Part shown: positions 55,301 to 63,334 of the stretch, piece by piece | How positions within the stretch are numbered: the first letter of the stretch is position 1 | Layout of the letters: every line of letters starts with the position of its first letter | NCBI GenBank assembly: GCA_024235675.1 | Contig: JACKLZ010000002.1 | Span: 491,501 to 555,500, forward strand | Direction of reading: 5' to 3' | Length of the DNA stretch: 64,000 nucleotides | From: Zoogloeaceae bacterium | Lineage (GTDB): Bacteria; Pseudomonadota; Gammaproteobacteria; Burkholderiales; Rhodocyclaceae | Translations under genes and position numbers: made by a program | The notes under the pieces: generated by a model | Database searches by the model: none | The model's input: only the letters and a program-made list of their open reading frames with translations | Told to the model about the DNA's origin: nothing

Positions 55301-56269
55301 TCCGGCATCCCAGGCGCCGCTGTCGGCGTTGCTCAAACTCAGCGGGCCACTCAACTGCGGAGCCGTCATGTCGCCAGTCACCGTCAGCGTGCTCTCGACG
55401 CGCATCAGCGCCGCCGGCGCACCCGCCGCCCACTGCGCCGGGTTGATGCGCTCACCAATCAGGGCGATCCGCTCGACCGGCATGGGTTCGAAAGGCTTGA
55501 GCTGCGTGGCGACCACCACTTCCGTCGCCTCACGCGAGATTGTTGCGGTGGTGTCCAGCGCGGCCAGCGGACCGCGCGCCGCCAGCGCCACGTCCATCGC
55601 ATGCGCGCCAAACTGGCCGGCCAGCGTGACGGCCAGTTCGGTCTGATGCGGCGCCTCGACGCCAAGCGTGAGAGCCCCCTTCGCCGGACCGGCCGGCGTG
55701 CTCACGGACTCGAGCACGAGGCGATGCACCTCAGCGCCGGTGGTGAGACTCAAGGCCAGGGCGTCGATCAGCGCCGTGGCGGCGGGTGCGGCGGGGTCGA
55801 ACGGGAAGGTTTCCTGCGCCAGCCGGCCAAGCGTCAATCGATCAATCTGAACGGTGACCGGCAGCGCCAACGAATCGGGCAACGCAGGCGGTGTGCTCGC
55901 CGCGTCGGAGGGCGCTGTCGCGAAGCGCACGCTGTCGAGCGACAAGGCACGGATATGCAGGCGGCGATCGAGCAAGGCCGCGGGCGACCAATCCAGCGCC
56001 AACGCATCGAGCTGCAACTGAAGTGTTGGCGTATTGAGCGACAGGCTGCGAACCTGCAGCGGGCCGGTCAGGCGCCCCTCGGCGCCCTCGATACGCAACT
56101 GCCCGTCGCTATAGTCCACCGCCGTACGCGTCAGCCGCTCGAGGCCGGAGGGCGTCGCCAGCAACCACACAAGCACGGCCAGCGCCCCGCCGATCACCAG
56201 CACGACGCTACCGAGCAGCACCCACGGCCAGCGGCGGCGTTTTTTGATCGGCGGCGCGTCGGCGGCCAT
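52334..56269 (-). CDS. tamB: translocation and assembly module protein TamB
   Basis: 1311 residues, within the usual TamB range. It has an N-terminal anchor after a basic stretch (KKRRRWPWVLLGSVVLVIGGAL), then more than 1000 residues of beta-rich, AsmA-like repeats that form a periplasm-spanning groove, and a C-terminal DUF490/TamB domain (VRSGLEVEAGVSITGTVRRP, WIVLGRKP, ending LQWSMSFR). It helps insert outer-membrane proteins and carries phospholipid between membranes. Its usual partner gene tamA is not adjacent: upstream is trpC (9-bp gap) and downstream is the DUF2189 gene. Confidence 0.92.
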   Translation of the reverse strand: MAADAPPIKKRRRWPWVLLGSVVLVIGGALAVLVWLLATPSGLERLTRTAVDYSDGQLRIEGAEGRLTGPLQVRSLSLNTPTLQLQLDALALDWSPAALLDRRLHIRALSLDSVRFATAPSDAASTPPALPDSLALPVTVQIDRLTLGRLAQETFPFDPAAPAATALIDALALSLTTGAEVHRLVLESVSTPAGPAKGALTLGVEAPHQTELAVTLAGQFGAHAMDVALAARGPLAALDTTATISREATEVVVATQLKPFEPMPVERIALIGERINPAQWAAGAPAALMRVESTLTVTGDMTAPQLSGPLSLSNADSGAWDAGKLPLQQLDAQLQLSAAQVTVSELRALLAGKGSIAGAIDWAPSDDPAGKLNARLTLADINLQALDARLPDSRMKGQLEAVASAGRQTVSGTLSDPRLQATLAVNHADDRVTIETLALKRDKSRVVATGHLNTTGAQTFELDLKLTALDPKPLWADAPTASINGDLKVAGQLDDLQGRVSYRLVDSLLDGKPLAGEGALRWRGERMSEVAAWLRLAGNRVDASGAWGAKADVLAVRVDAPELAALGLDVSGVARLDGQVSGGLKTPAGRFTASAEKLRLPGDLRLQSLTADVSLGEGLDGPISLAIGGQDLRTQAKGPALLERFALTADGRRQQHEIELSVAAGSGEAIDARLRGGLSEAMAWRGSVESLALAGRLPLKLTASAELEASDKRVRLSRAALRTDDGGQLILEQTDWTPGTVTAKGRMSGLMLGLETRPDQRPKRGQGELQLGGDWDVQLGETARGTVHVFRESGDLVLTGDTVLRFGLTELDVLANIDNTQLALSLNAKGDTLGTLAGSATARLKKGATGWQLDGQGPLLGSAVLDIPAIGWFGALVSPAVRTDGKLRTEFSLSGTPDAPVGVGRVTGDDLAIGIADEGLRLTGGKLIADFDVNQLRIDTLSFISPSRVAPRDRRVNYAALTKTPGQLTASGAMSLKDGDGQIRFEADRLPIFQRADRWLAVSGTGKIETRWDAPSLEASFRADGGYLEFAKSPAPSLSDDVVILGDEPSVSNRALKARVEVDLGEQLYLSALGLDTRLAGKLLLQAKAGDALRATGTVKTVGGSFEGYGQKLDITRGQVNFIGPLDNPGLDVLAVRSGLEVEAGVSITGTVRRPRIQLVSTPNVPDAEKLGWIVLGRKPDDSGGADLALLLPAAQALLGGPGGGVTQELASGLGLDEISLGQGELNSVSRGATSSVVGGGSRIDSGATTSGRVLTLGKRLSATTTISFEQSLSGVAQIVKLTHQLTRSLSVVGRAGTDNAVDLQWSMSFR

Positions 56270-56278
56270 GCTCAGCCC

Positions 56279-57067
56279 TTAGCCAAACAGGCTCTGCAAT
56301 GCCACGCCCGGATCGTCTGCGCGCATGAAGGCCTCGCCCACCAGGAAGGCATTGACCTGATGCTGGCGCATACGCTGCACATCGGCCGGCGCGAGAATGC
56401 CGGATTCAGTGATCACCACGCGATCGGCCGGAATGCGCTCGAGCTGGTCGAGCGTGGTGTCCAGCGACACTTCAAAGGTGCGCAAATTGCGGTTGTTGAT
56501 ACCGATCAGCGGCGTGCGCAGTTGCAGCGCCACGTCCAGCTCGCCAGCATCGTGGCTCTCGACCAGCACCGCCATGCCGAGCGACTCGGCCACCGCCTCC
56601 ATCTCCTGCATCTGCGCCAGCGACAGCGCCGCGACGATGAGCAGGATGGCGTCGGCGCCCATGGCGCGGGCCTCGAAGACCTGCCACGGGTCGATCATGA
56701 AATCCTTGCGCAGCACTGGCAGCGCGCAGGCGCCGCGGGCTTCGCGCAGGTAATCGGCATGGCCTTTGAAAAACTGCTCATCGGTCAGCACCGACAGGCA
56801 GGCCGCGCCGCCCGCCTCGTAGGCACGGGCGATCTCGGCCGGGCGGAAGTCCTCGCGGATCACGCCCTTGGACGGGCTGGCCTTCTTGACCTCGGCGATC
56901 ACCGCCGACTGGCCGGCCGCGATCTTGGCGCGCAGCGCGCCGGTGAAGTCGCGCGTTGGCGCCATGGCCCGCGCAGCGGCGGTCACCTCGGCCAGCGAGC
57001 GCGCCTGTTTGCCGGCGGCCACTTCGTCGGCCTTCACGGCGAGGATTTTTTTCAGCACATCACTCAT
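56279..57067 (-). CDS. trpC: indole-3-glycerol phosphate synthase
   Basis: 262 residues from MSDVLKKI at 57067; the longer upstream frame reads through trpD. The TIM barrel shows VIAEVKKASPSKGVI, LRKDFMIDPWQVFEARAMGADAILL, VESHDAGEL, GINNRNLRTFEV and ITESGI. It closes the indole ring in tryptophan synthesis. It follows trpD by 7 bp and precedes tamB by 9 bp. The enzyme is a single-function TrpC without a fused TrpF. Confidence 0.95.
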   Translation of the reverse strand: MSDVLKKILAVKADEVAAGKQARSLAEVTAAARAMAPTRDFTGALRAKIAAGQSAVIAEVKKASPSKGVIREDFRPAEIARAYEAGGAACLSVLTDEQFFKGHADYLREARGACALPVLRKDFMIDPWQVFEARAMGADAILLIVAALSLAQMQEMEAVAESLGMAVLVESHDAGELDVALQLRTPLIGINNRNLRTFEVSLDTTLDQLERIPADRVVITESGILAPADVQRMRQHQVNAFLVGEAFMRADDPGVALQSLFG

Positions 57068-57074
57068 ACGAACC

Positions 57075-58106
57075 TCAGGCGAAACGCTGGGTCGCGCGCG
57101 CAAACGCGTCGACCTTGGCCCGTGCCGCACCGCTCTCGATGGCCTCGCGTGCCTTGCCAATACCATCGGCGATGTTCTCGGCCAGCTTGGCGGTGTACAA
57201 GGCGACACCCGCGTTGAGCACCACGATGTCACGCGCCGCGCCCGGTACATTGTCGAGTGCGCCCAGCAGCACGCCTTTGGACTCGGCGGCGTCGTGTACC
57301 CGCAGTTGCCGGGCCGACTGCATCTGCAGGCCAAAGTCTTCGGGGTGAACTTCGTACTCGCGCACCGCGCCGTCCTTGAGCTCGGCAACCATCGTCGCCG
57401 CGCCCAGCGACACCTCGTCCATGCCGTCGCGGCCATGCACCACCAGCACATGATCGGCGCCGAGGCGCTGCATGACGCGCACCTGGATGCCGACCAGATC
57501 GGGGTGGAAAACGCCCATCAGGGTGTGCGGCGCGCTGGCCGGGTTGGTGAGCGGGCCGAGGATATTGAAGAGCGTGCGCACGCCCATTTCCTTGCGCACC
57601 GGCGCGACGTTTTTCATCGCGCTGTGGTGGTTGGGCGCAAACATGAAGCCGATGCCGACCTCGGAGATGCACTCGGCCACCTGCTCGGCGTTGAGGGCAA
57701 TATTGACGCCCAGCGCTTCGAGCACATCGGCGCTGCCCGACTTGCTCGATACGCTGCGCCCGCCATGCTTGGCCACGCGCGCACCCGCCGCTGCCGCAAC
57801 AAAAATGGTGGCCGTCGAGATATTGAAGGTGTGTGTGCTGTCGCCGCCGGTGCCGACCACATCGAGGAAATTGTCGTTCGGCGGCGGCACCACCACCTTG
57901 GTGGACAGCTCGCGCATGACGGTGGCGGCGGCGGCAATCTCGCCGATGGTTTCTTTCTTGGTGCGCAGGCCAGCGAGGATGGCCGACAGCATCACCGGCG
58001 AGACCTCGCCAGCCATGATCTGGCGCATCAGCGAGACCATCTCGTCAAAGAAGATTTCGCGGTGTTCGATGGTGCGCTGGAGCGCTTCCTGGGGGGTGAT
58101 GGACAT
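57075..58106 (-). CDS. trpD: anthranilate phosphoribosyltransferase
   Basis: 343 residues from MSITPQEAL at 58106 (AGGAGG upstream). PRPP/substrate motifs are VGTGGDSTHTFNIST, KHGGRSVSSKSGSADVLEALG and PVRKEMGVRTLFNILGPLTNP. It joins anthranilate to PRPP in the second step of tryptophan synthesis. It is a separate protein, not fused to TrpG. It lies 59 bp downstream of trpG. Confidence 0.96.
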   Translation of the reverse strand: MSITPQEALQRTIEHREIFFDEMVSLMRQIMAGEVSPVMLSAILAGLRTKKETIGEIAAAATVMRELSTKVVVPPPNDNFLDVVGTGGDSTHTFNISTATIFVAAAAGARVAKHGGRSVSSKSGSADVLEALGVNIALNAEQVAECISEVGIGFMFAPNHHSAMKNVAPVRKEMGVRTLFNILGPLTNPASAPHTLMGVFHPDLVGIQVRVMQRLGADHVLVVHGRDGMDEVSLGAATMVAELKDGAVREYEVHPEDFGLQMQSARQLRVHDAAESKGVLLGALDNVPGAARDIVVLNAGVALYTAKLAENIADGIGKAREAIESGAARAKVDAFARATQRFA

Positions 58107-58165
58107 GCTGCCTCCTGGGATCGACCGGCGATCATCCGGGCGCCCGGACGATCGCCAACCGGCAC

Positions 58166-58735
58166 TTAAGCCGTGCGTTGCAGAAAATTGCGCAGCAGGT
58201 CGTGCCCGTGCTGCGTGAGGATGGATTCGGGGTGAAACTGCACGCCCTCGACGTCCAGCGTCTTGTGGCGCAGGCCCATGATCTCGCCGTCGTCGGTCCA
58301 GGCAGTCACTTCCAGACAGTCGGGCAGGCTCTCGCGTTCCACCGCCAGCGAGTGGTAGCGGGTGCTCACCAGCGGGTTGGGCAAGCCCTTGAACACGCCC
58401 TGGTCGAGATGATGCACCGGCGAGGTCTTGCCATGCATCAGGCGCTTGGCGTGCACCACCTTGCCGCCATAGGCGGCGCCAATGCTCTGATGGCCCAGGC
58501 ACACACCAAGAATCGGCAGCGTGCCGGCGTAGCGCTTGATGGCCTCGACCGAAATGCCGGCCTCGTTCGGCGTGCACGGCCCCGGCGAGATCACCAGATG
58601 CGTCGGTGCCATGTGGCCAATCTGCTCGACGGAGATTTCGTCGTTGCGGAAGGTTTTCACCTTGGCGCCCAGCTCACCGAAGTACTGGACCAGGTTGTAG
58701 GTAAAACTGTCGTAGTTGTCGATCATCAGCAGCAT
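58166..58735 (-). CDS. trpG: anthranilate synthase glutamine amidotransferase subunit
   Basis: 189 residues from MLLMIDNYDSFTYNLVQYFGE at 58735 (AGGAG upstream). The class I amidotransferase has the oxyanion loop SPGPCTPNEAG, the catalytic cysteine in LGVCLGHQSIGAAYGG, and the His-Glu pair in VQFHPESILT. It releases ammonia from glutamine for TrpE. In many bacteria this subunit also serves folate synthesis (PabA). A 141-bp hairpin element separates it from trpE. Confidence 0.96.
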   Translation of the reverse strand: MLLMIDNYDSFTYNLVQYFGELGAKVKTFRNDEISVEQIGHMAPTHLVISPGPCTPNEAGISVEAIKRYAGTLPILGVCLGHQSIGAAYGGKVVHAKRLMHGKTSPVHHLDQGVFKGLPNPLVSTRYHSLAVERESLPDCLEVTAWTDDGEIMGLRHKTLDVEGVQFHPESILTQHGHDLLRNFLQRTA

Positions 58736-58839
58736 GCTGTGGTGCTCCTGCAAGGCGCAGCTCAGGGCGCGCCGTTCATCCGGGGTGTTGCCGCGCGGCG
58801 CTCAGGCCTTGGCGCGGCACGCAGTCAGGCAAAGTGCCT

Positions 58840-58980
58840 GAAGTTGTGAAGAAATCGTAGCGAGCGCAGGCAGGTCGGGGGCGGCCGGCGCGCAGCAAGC
58901 GGAATGTACTTAAGTACATGAGCATTGCGAGCACCGCCCAACCCCGAGATGCCAAGCGCAGTAGATTTATTCACAACTTC
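58840..58980. repeat. 141-bp imperfect palindromic element between trpE and trpG
   Basis: The whole segment is a long imperfect inverted repeat. It starts GAAGTTGTGAAGAAATC and ends GATTTATTCACAACTTC, with a perfect 16-bp palindrome (ATGTACTTAAGTACAT, 58904-58919) at its centre. One end touches the trpE stop codon. No protein is encoded. The shape resembles a REP/MITE-like repeat; I cannot test whether it recurs in the genome. A large RNA hairpin here could also affect trpG expression. Confidence 0.75.
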
Positions 58981-60456
58981 TTAGTCCAGGTCGGAGTCGA
59001 GACCCCGCTCGGCCATCTCGGCGGCGCGCAACATGGCACGCGCCTTGTTGCGCGTCTCCACCCATTCGGCGTCGGGGTCGGAGTCGGCCACGATGCCGGC
59101 GCCGGCCTGCACATGCATTTGCCCATCCCTGAGCACCGCGGTGCGGATGTTGATGCAGATGTCCATGTCGCCATGGAAGCCGATATAGCCCGAAGCGCCC
59201 GCGTACATGCCGCGTTTGACCGGCTCGAGCTCGTCGATGATCTCCATCGCCCGCACCTTGGGCGCACCCGATACCGTGCCGGCGGGGAAGGACGCCCGCA
59301 GCACCGCCAGCGCATTGAGCTCGTCGCGCAGACGGCCTTCAACGTTGGACACGATGTGCATCACATGCGAATAACGCTCGATGCCGAACTGATCGGTGAC
59401 CCGCACCGAGCCCACCTCGGCCACCCGGCCGACGTCGTTGCGGCCCAGATCGAGCAGCTGCACATGCTCGGCACGCTCTTTTTCGTCGCCCAGCAATTCC
59501 TTTTCCAGCGCCAGGTCTTCGTCCTCGTTGGCGCCACGCGGTCGGGTGCCGGCGATGGGGCGCAGCGTGACCTTGTCGCCCTCCAGGCGCACCAGAATTT
59601 CGGGCGAAGCGCCGACCACATGGAAATCTTCGAAGTTAAAGAAGAACATGTAGGGCGAAGGGTTGAGCGTGCGGATGGCGCGGTACAGCGCCAGCGGCGA
59701 GGCGGCGAACGGCTTGCTCATGCGCTGCGAGAGCACCACCTGCATCACGTCGCCTTCGACGATGTAATCCTTGGCGCGCTGCACGGCAGCCTTGAAGGCC
59801 TCTTCACCAAAGCTCGACACCTCGGGCTGCGGCTCGCAGCGCACGTCTTCAGGCATCGAAACCGGTGCGCGCAGTTTGTCGATCAGTTCGCGCAGGCGGC
59901 GCTTGGCGCGACGAAACGCGCCCGGCACTTCAGGCTCGGCATACACCACCAGGGTGAGCTTGCCGGAGAGGTTGTCGACAATCGCGATCTCTTCGGAGAG
60001 CAGCAGCAGGATGTCCGGCGTGCCGATCGGGTCGTCTTTTTTGGTGCCGGCCAGACGCGGCTCGATGTAACGCACCGTGTCGTAACCGAAGCAGCCGACC
60101 AGGCCGCCGGCAAAACGCGGCAAGCCCTTGTTGGGCGGCACCTTGATGCGCTCCATGAACTCGGCCACGTAATTGAGCGGATCGCCATAGTCGCGACGCT
60201 CGACCAGGCGGTTGCCGGTGAGCAGCAGCGCGCTGCGCTCGTACACTTCGATACGCGTGTTGGCCGCCAGGCCGATCATCGAATAGCGACCAAAGCGCTC
60301 GCCGCCCTGCACCGATTCGAGCAGGTAGGTGTAGGGCTCGTTGGCCAACTTCAGGTAAATGGACAGCGGGGTGTCGAGATCGGCAAAGGTCTCGAGGGTA
60401 ACCGGGATACGGTTATAGCCTTGCGCGGCAAGCGCATTGAATTCGGCTTCTAGCAT
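58981..60456 (-). CDS. trpE: anthranilate synthase component I
   Basis: 491 residues from MLEAEFNAL at 60456 (GGAG upstream). The feedback-site motif LLESVQGGERFGRYS near residue 45-60 indicates tryptophan inhibition. The chorismate-binding domain has PSPYMFFFNFEDFHVVGASPE, RPIAGTRPRGANEDED, EHVQLLDLGRNDVGRV and FPAGTVSGAPKVRAMEIID. It forms anthranilate from chorismate with ammonia from TrpG. It is the first trp gene, 204 bp after gph, behind a possible Trp-rich leader. Confidence 0.96.
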   Translation of the reverse strand: MLEAEFNALAAQGYNRIPVTLETFADLDTPLSIYLKLANEPYTYLLESVQGGERFGRYSMIGLAANTRIEVYERSALLLTGNRLVERRDYGDPLNYVAEFMERIKVPPNKGLPRFAGGLVGCFGYDTVRYIEPRLAGTKKDDPIGTPDILLLLSEEIAIVDNLSGKLTLVVYAEPEVPGAFRRAKRRLRELIDKLRAPVSMPEDVRCEPQPEVSSFGEEAFKAAVQRAKDYIVEGDVMQVVLSQRMSKPFAASPLALYRAIRTLNPSPYMFFFNFEDFHVVGASPEILVRLEGDKVTLRPIAGTRPRGANEDEDLALEKELLGDEKERAEHVQLLDLGRNDVGRVAEVGSVRVTDQFGIERYSHVMHIVSNVEGRLRDELNALAVLRASFPAGTVSGAPKVRAMEIIDELEPVKRGMYAGASGYIGFHGDMDICINIRTAVLRDGQMHVQAGAGIVADSDPDAEWVETRNKARAMLRAAEMAERGLDSDLD

Positions 60457-60514
60457 GTGAGCTCCACAAAAAGCAGGGGGTCGTCAGGACGGCGCGGGGC
60501 TGGCCCGCGAGGCA

Positions 60515-60658
60515 TCAGGGGCGCAGGCGCCAGGGCCACGACCGCCAGCCACGCGGGACGGCGTTTAAGCCGGCGCAGGCCGATGCGATCTCCTTCGGAA
60601 AAGACGGGCTTTCGTGGGTCACGGATAAGGTCTTTGTCGAGTCAGAAAAGTGCTGCAT
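60515..60658 (-). promoter_or_regulatory. candidate trp leader peptide upstream of trpE
   Basis: The 204-bp gap before trpE holds a short frame ending GWRSWPWRLRP and stop, with three Trp codons inside six codons (60530-60547). In frame it can start at ATG 60658 (47 residues) or at an internal GTG. A GC-rich hairpin (60493-60509, CGCGGG/CCCGCG) follows, and a T5 run (60468-60472) precedes trpE. This is the layout of transcription attenuation, but no start has a good ribosome-binding site and the T run is about 20 bases from the stem. Confidence 0.4.
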
Positions 60659-60660
60659 TT

Positions 60661-61338
60661 TCAAGGCGCTCGCGGCGCAACGCGCTGCAGCAGTGCGTTT
60701 GCGCTCGATAGTAGCCCATCGCATTCAATGGTGTCCACCGGCACCCCCTCGGTGTAGCCCCAGGTCATGAGCAGCACCGGACAGCCCGCCGCGCGGGCAC
60801 TTTGGGCGTCGTTGGCCGAGTCGCCGATCATCAGCACATGGCCGATCTCCACCCCGAGTTGTTCGCAGGCGTGCAGGAGCATGCCGGGGTGCGGTTTTTT
60901 CACATCGAGCGTATCGCCACAGACCACCGCATCAAAGAACGACGCAATCCCGGTCAGCTGCAGGAGCGGCTCGGTAAACGCTGCCGCTTTGTTGGTCACG
61001 CAAGCCATCGGGATGCCCTGCGCGCGCAGCGCGGCCAGCATGTCGGCCACGCCGGGATAGGCCTGCGACACGCGGCCGTTGGTCTCGGTGTAATGCCGCT
61101 GGAACATCTCGAGCGCGGCATCGAAATCGGCGCCGGCCATTGGCGCATCGGCCAGGCAGCGCTCGACCAGCTTCGGAATGCCCTTGCCCACAAAGCAACG
61201 GACCTCCTCCAGCGAGCGCGCCGGCCGGCCCAGCTCGGCCAGCATGGCATTAGCCGCCAGCGCCAGATCGCCGATGCTGTCGACCAGCGTGCCGTCCAGA
61301 TCGAACAGCAGGGCATCGACCGCAAAGCGCGTGCTCAT
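60661..61338 (-). CDS. gph: phosphoglycolate phosphatase
   Basis: 225 residues, HAD superfamily. The motifs are LLFDLDGTLVDS (nucleophile Asp), MACVTNKAAAF (motif II region), KKPHPGML and MIGDSANDAQSA. Lysine and Asp pairs fit a Gph-type phosphatase that removes 2-phosphoglycolate. It overlaps rpe by 4 bp, and trpE follows, the common betaproteobacterial order rpe-gph-trpE. Confidence 0.92.
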   Translation of the reverse strand: MSTRFAVDALLFDLDGTLVDSIGDLALAANAMLAELGRPARSLEEVRCFVGKGIPKLVERCLADAPMAGADFDAALEMFQRHYTETNGRVSQAYPGVADMLAALRAQGIPMACVTNKAAAFTEPLLQLTGIASFFDAVVCGDTLDVKKPHPGMLLHACEQLGVEIGHVLMIGDSANDAQSARAAGCPVLLMTWGYTEGVPVDTIECDGLLSSANALLQRVAPRAP

Positions 61339-62024
61339 ACGCCAGCCAGCGCCTTGCGCAGATCGCCAATCACGGTGTCGTAGTGATGCGGATCGCTCTC
61401 GCGCCCGGCACCAAACACCGCCGAGCCGGCCACGAAGGTATCGGCCCCGGCGCGCGCGATGTCGGCGATGTTGTCGGTCTTCACCCCGCCGTCGATCTCC
61501 AGCAAAATCTTGCGGCCACTTTGCGCCTCATACGCATCGAGCCGGGCACGCGCCGCGCGCAGCTTGTCGAGCGTGCCGGGGATGAACTTCTGCCCGCCAA
61601 AACCGGGGTTCACGCTCATCAGCAAGACCACATCGATCTTGTCCATCACGTGATCCAGATAGTGCAGCGGCGTGGCCGGGTTAAACACCAGCCCAGCCTG
61701 ACAGCCCGAATCGCGAATCAGGCCGAGCGTGCGGTCGATATGCTCCGACGCCTCGGGGTGAAAGGTGATGACATTGGCGCCTGCCTTGGCGAAGTCGGGG
61801 ATAATGCGGTCCACCGGCTTGACCATCAGATGCACATCAATCGGCGCCTCGGTATGCGGACGGATCGCCTCGCACACCAGCGGCCCGATGGTCAGGTTGG
61901 GCACGTAATGGTTGTCCATCACGTCAAAGTGAATCCAGTCGGCGCCGGCGGCGATCACGTTGCGCACCTCCTCGCCGAGGCGGGCAAAGTCGGCAGACAA
62001 CAGGCTGGGGGCAATTCGATACAT
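61335..62024 (-). CDS. rpe: ribulose-phosphate 3-epimerase
   Basis: 229 residues from MYRIAPSLLSADFARLGEE at 62024; the 30-residue upstream extension has no support. TIM-barrel motifs are WIHFDVMDNHYVPNLTIGP, DVHLMVKP, ITFHPEAS, LLMSVNPGFGGQKF and LEIDGGVK. It interconverts ribulose-5-phosphate and xylulose-5-phosphate in the pentose phosphate pathway. Divergent from apaG, with 125 bp between them. Confidence 0.96.
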   Translation of the reverse strand: MYRIAPSLLSADFARLGEEVRNVIAAGADWIHFDVMDNHYVPNLTIGPLVCEAIRPHTEAPIDVHLMVKPVDRIIPDFAKAGANVITFHPEASEHIDRTLGLIRDSGCQAGLVFNPATPLHYLDHVMDKIDVVLLMSVNPGFGGQKFIPGTLDKLRAARARLDAYEAQSGRKILLEIDGGVKTDNIADIARAGADTFVAGSAVFGAGRESDPHHYDTVIGDLRKALAGV

Positions 62025-62149
62025 GGGGGCTCCGGCGGAATTGAGCTGAACAGACCGGCATTTTACCGCCGCCCACCGCTGCGCGCTTGCGAGCACCGGG
62101 AGATTCCGTTTCAATGAGTCGATTGTCTCGCCCTGCGGGAAACACCGAC

Positions 62150-62536
<387 letters not shown>

Positions 62537-62650
62537 GCGCGGGTGAAGCCAACCACGAGACAGATCAAATGGACAGGCGAGGCGTGAGCGAATGAGCAAG
62601 GCAGCAAGCGGACCGCGCCGCCCATTGATTCACAAGCGCTGAGCACAACC

Positions 62651-63247
62651 ATGTCACTGCGCCACAGCTACACCCTCATCGCCCCCTTCTACGACGCGGT
62701 GCTCACCGCCGCCACCCGCCAGGCCCGCATCCGCAGTGTCACTCACCTCGCCGCGCAAACGCCCGGCACCGTTCTGGTCGCCGGCGTCGGCACCGGACTC
62801 GACCTGCCGCACCTGCCACCGCAACACCACTACATCGGCATCGACCTCACCGCCGCCATGCTCCGCCGCAGCCTGCCGCGCGCCCAGCGGCACAATTACC
62901 ACGCCGTGCAAGGCAGCGTGCTCGCCCTGCCCTTTGCCGACGGCCACTTCGATCACACCGTGCTGCACCTCATCCTCGCCGTCGTGCCCGACCCGCTGCG
63001 CGCCCTGCAAGAAGCGATTCGCGTCACCCGGCCGGGCGGCAGTCTGCTGGTGTTCGACAAGTTTTTGCGCCCCGGACAGCGGGCGCGCCTGCGCCGCTGG
63101 CTCACACCGATCTCGGGGCGGATCGCGACGCGGATGGATGTGGAGTTCGAGACGCTACTGGCCGGAGCGCCGGGGGCGCAGGTGGAGAGCGACGAGGCGG
63201 CGCTGGCTGGGGGGTGGTTTCGACGGGTTCGACTCACCAGGCTGTGA
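62651..63247 (+). CDS. class I SAM-dependent methyltransferase
   Basis: 198 residues. The N-terminal YTLIAPFYDAVLTAATRQAR and the SAM-binding loop VLVAGVGTGLDLPHLP, then GIDLTAAMLRR and LPFADGHFDHTVLHLILAVVPDPLRAL, are the standard motifs of UbiE/PmtA-like enzymes. Phosphatidylethanolamine or quinone methylation is possible, but the substrate is not shown. It lies 114 bp after apaG on the same strand. Confidence 0.85.
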   Translation: MSLRHSYTLIAPFYDAVLTAATRQARIRSVTHLAAQTPGTVLVAGVGTGLDLPHLPPQHHYIGIDLTAAMLRRSLPRAQRHNYHAVQGSVLALPFADGHFDHTVLHLILAVVPDPLRALQEAIRVTRPGGSLLVFDKFLRPGQRARLRRWLTPISGRIATRMDVEFETLLAGAPGAQVESDEAALAGGWFRRVRLTRL

Positions 63248-63254
63248 CACGCCT

Positions 63255-63334
63255 CGTAGGGTGGGCGGCTCGCCGCCCACCGTCGTGCCTCACAACATAC
63301 ACCGCTTGGTGGGCGGCAAGCCGCCCACCCTACG
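63255..63334. repeat. REP-like 80-bp inverted repeat
   Basis: Two arms, CGTAGGGTGGGCGGC... and ...GCCGCCCACCCTACG, each containing its own GGTGGGCGGC/GCCGCCCACC hairpin, are separated by a short AT-richer stretch. It lies between the convergent methyltransferase and Abi-family genes. There is no T run, so it is more like an extragenic palindromic repeat than a simple terminator. Confidence 0.8.

Noticed and set aside
57068..57451. N-terminal extension of trpC
   Set aside because: The extension overlaps trpD in another frame and is not part of the TrpC fold; MSDVLKKI at 57067 gives the standard length.
58736..58980. Hairpin between trpE and trpG as a terminator or attenuator
   Set aside because: There is no T run or leader peptide next to it, and the full-length inverted repeat structure fits a repeat element better.
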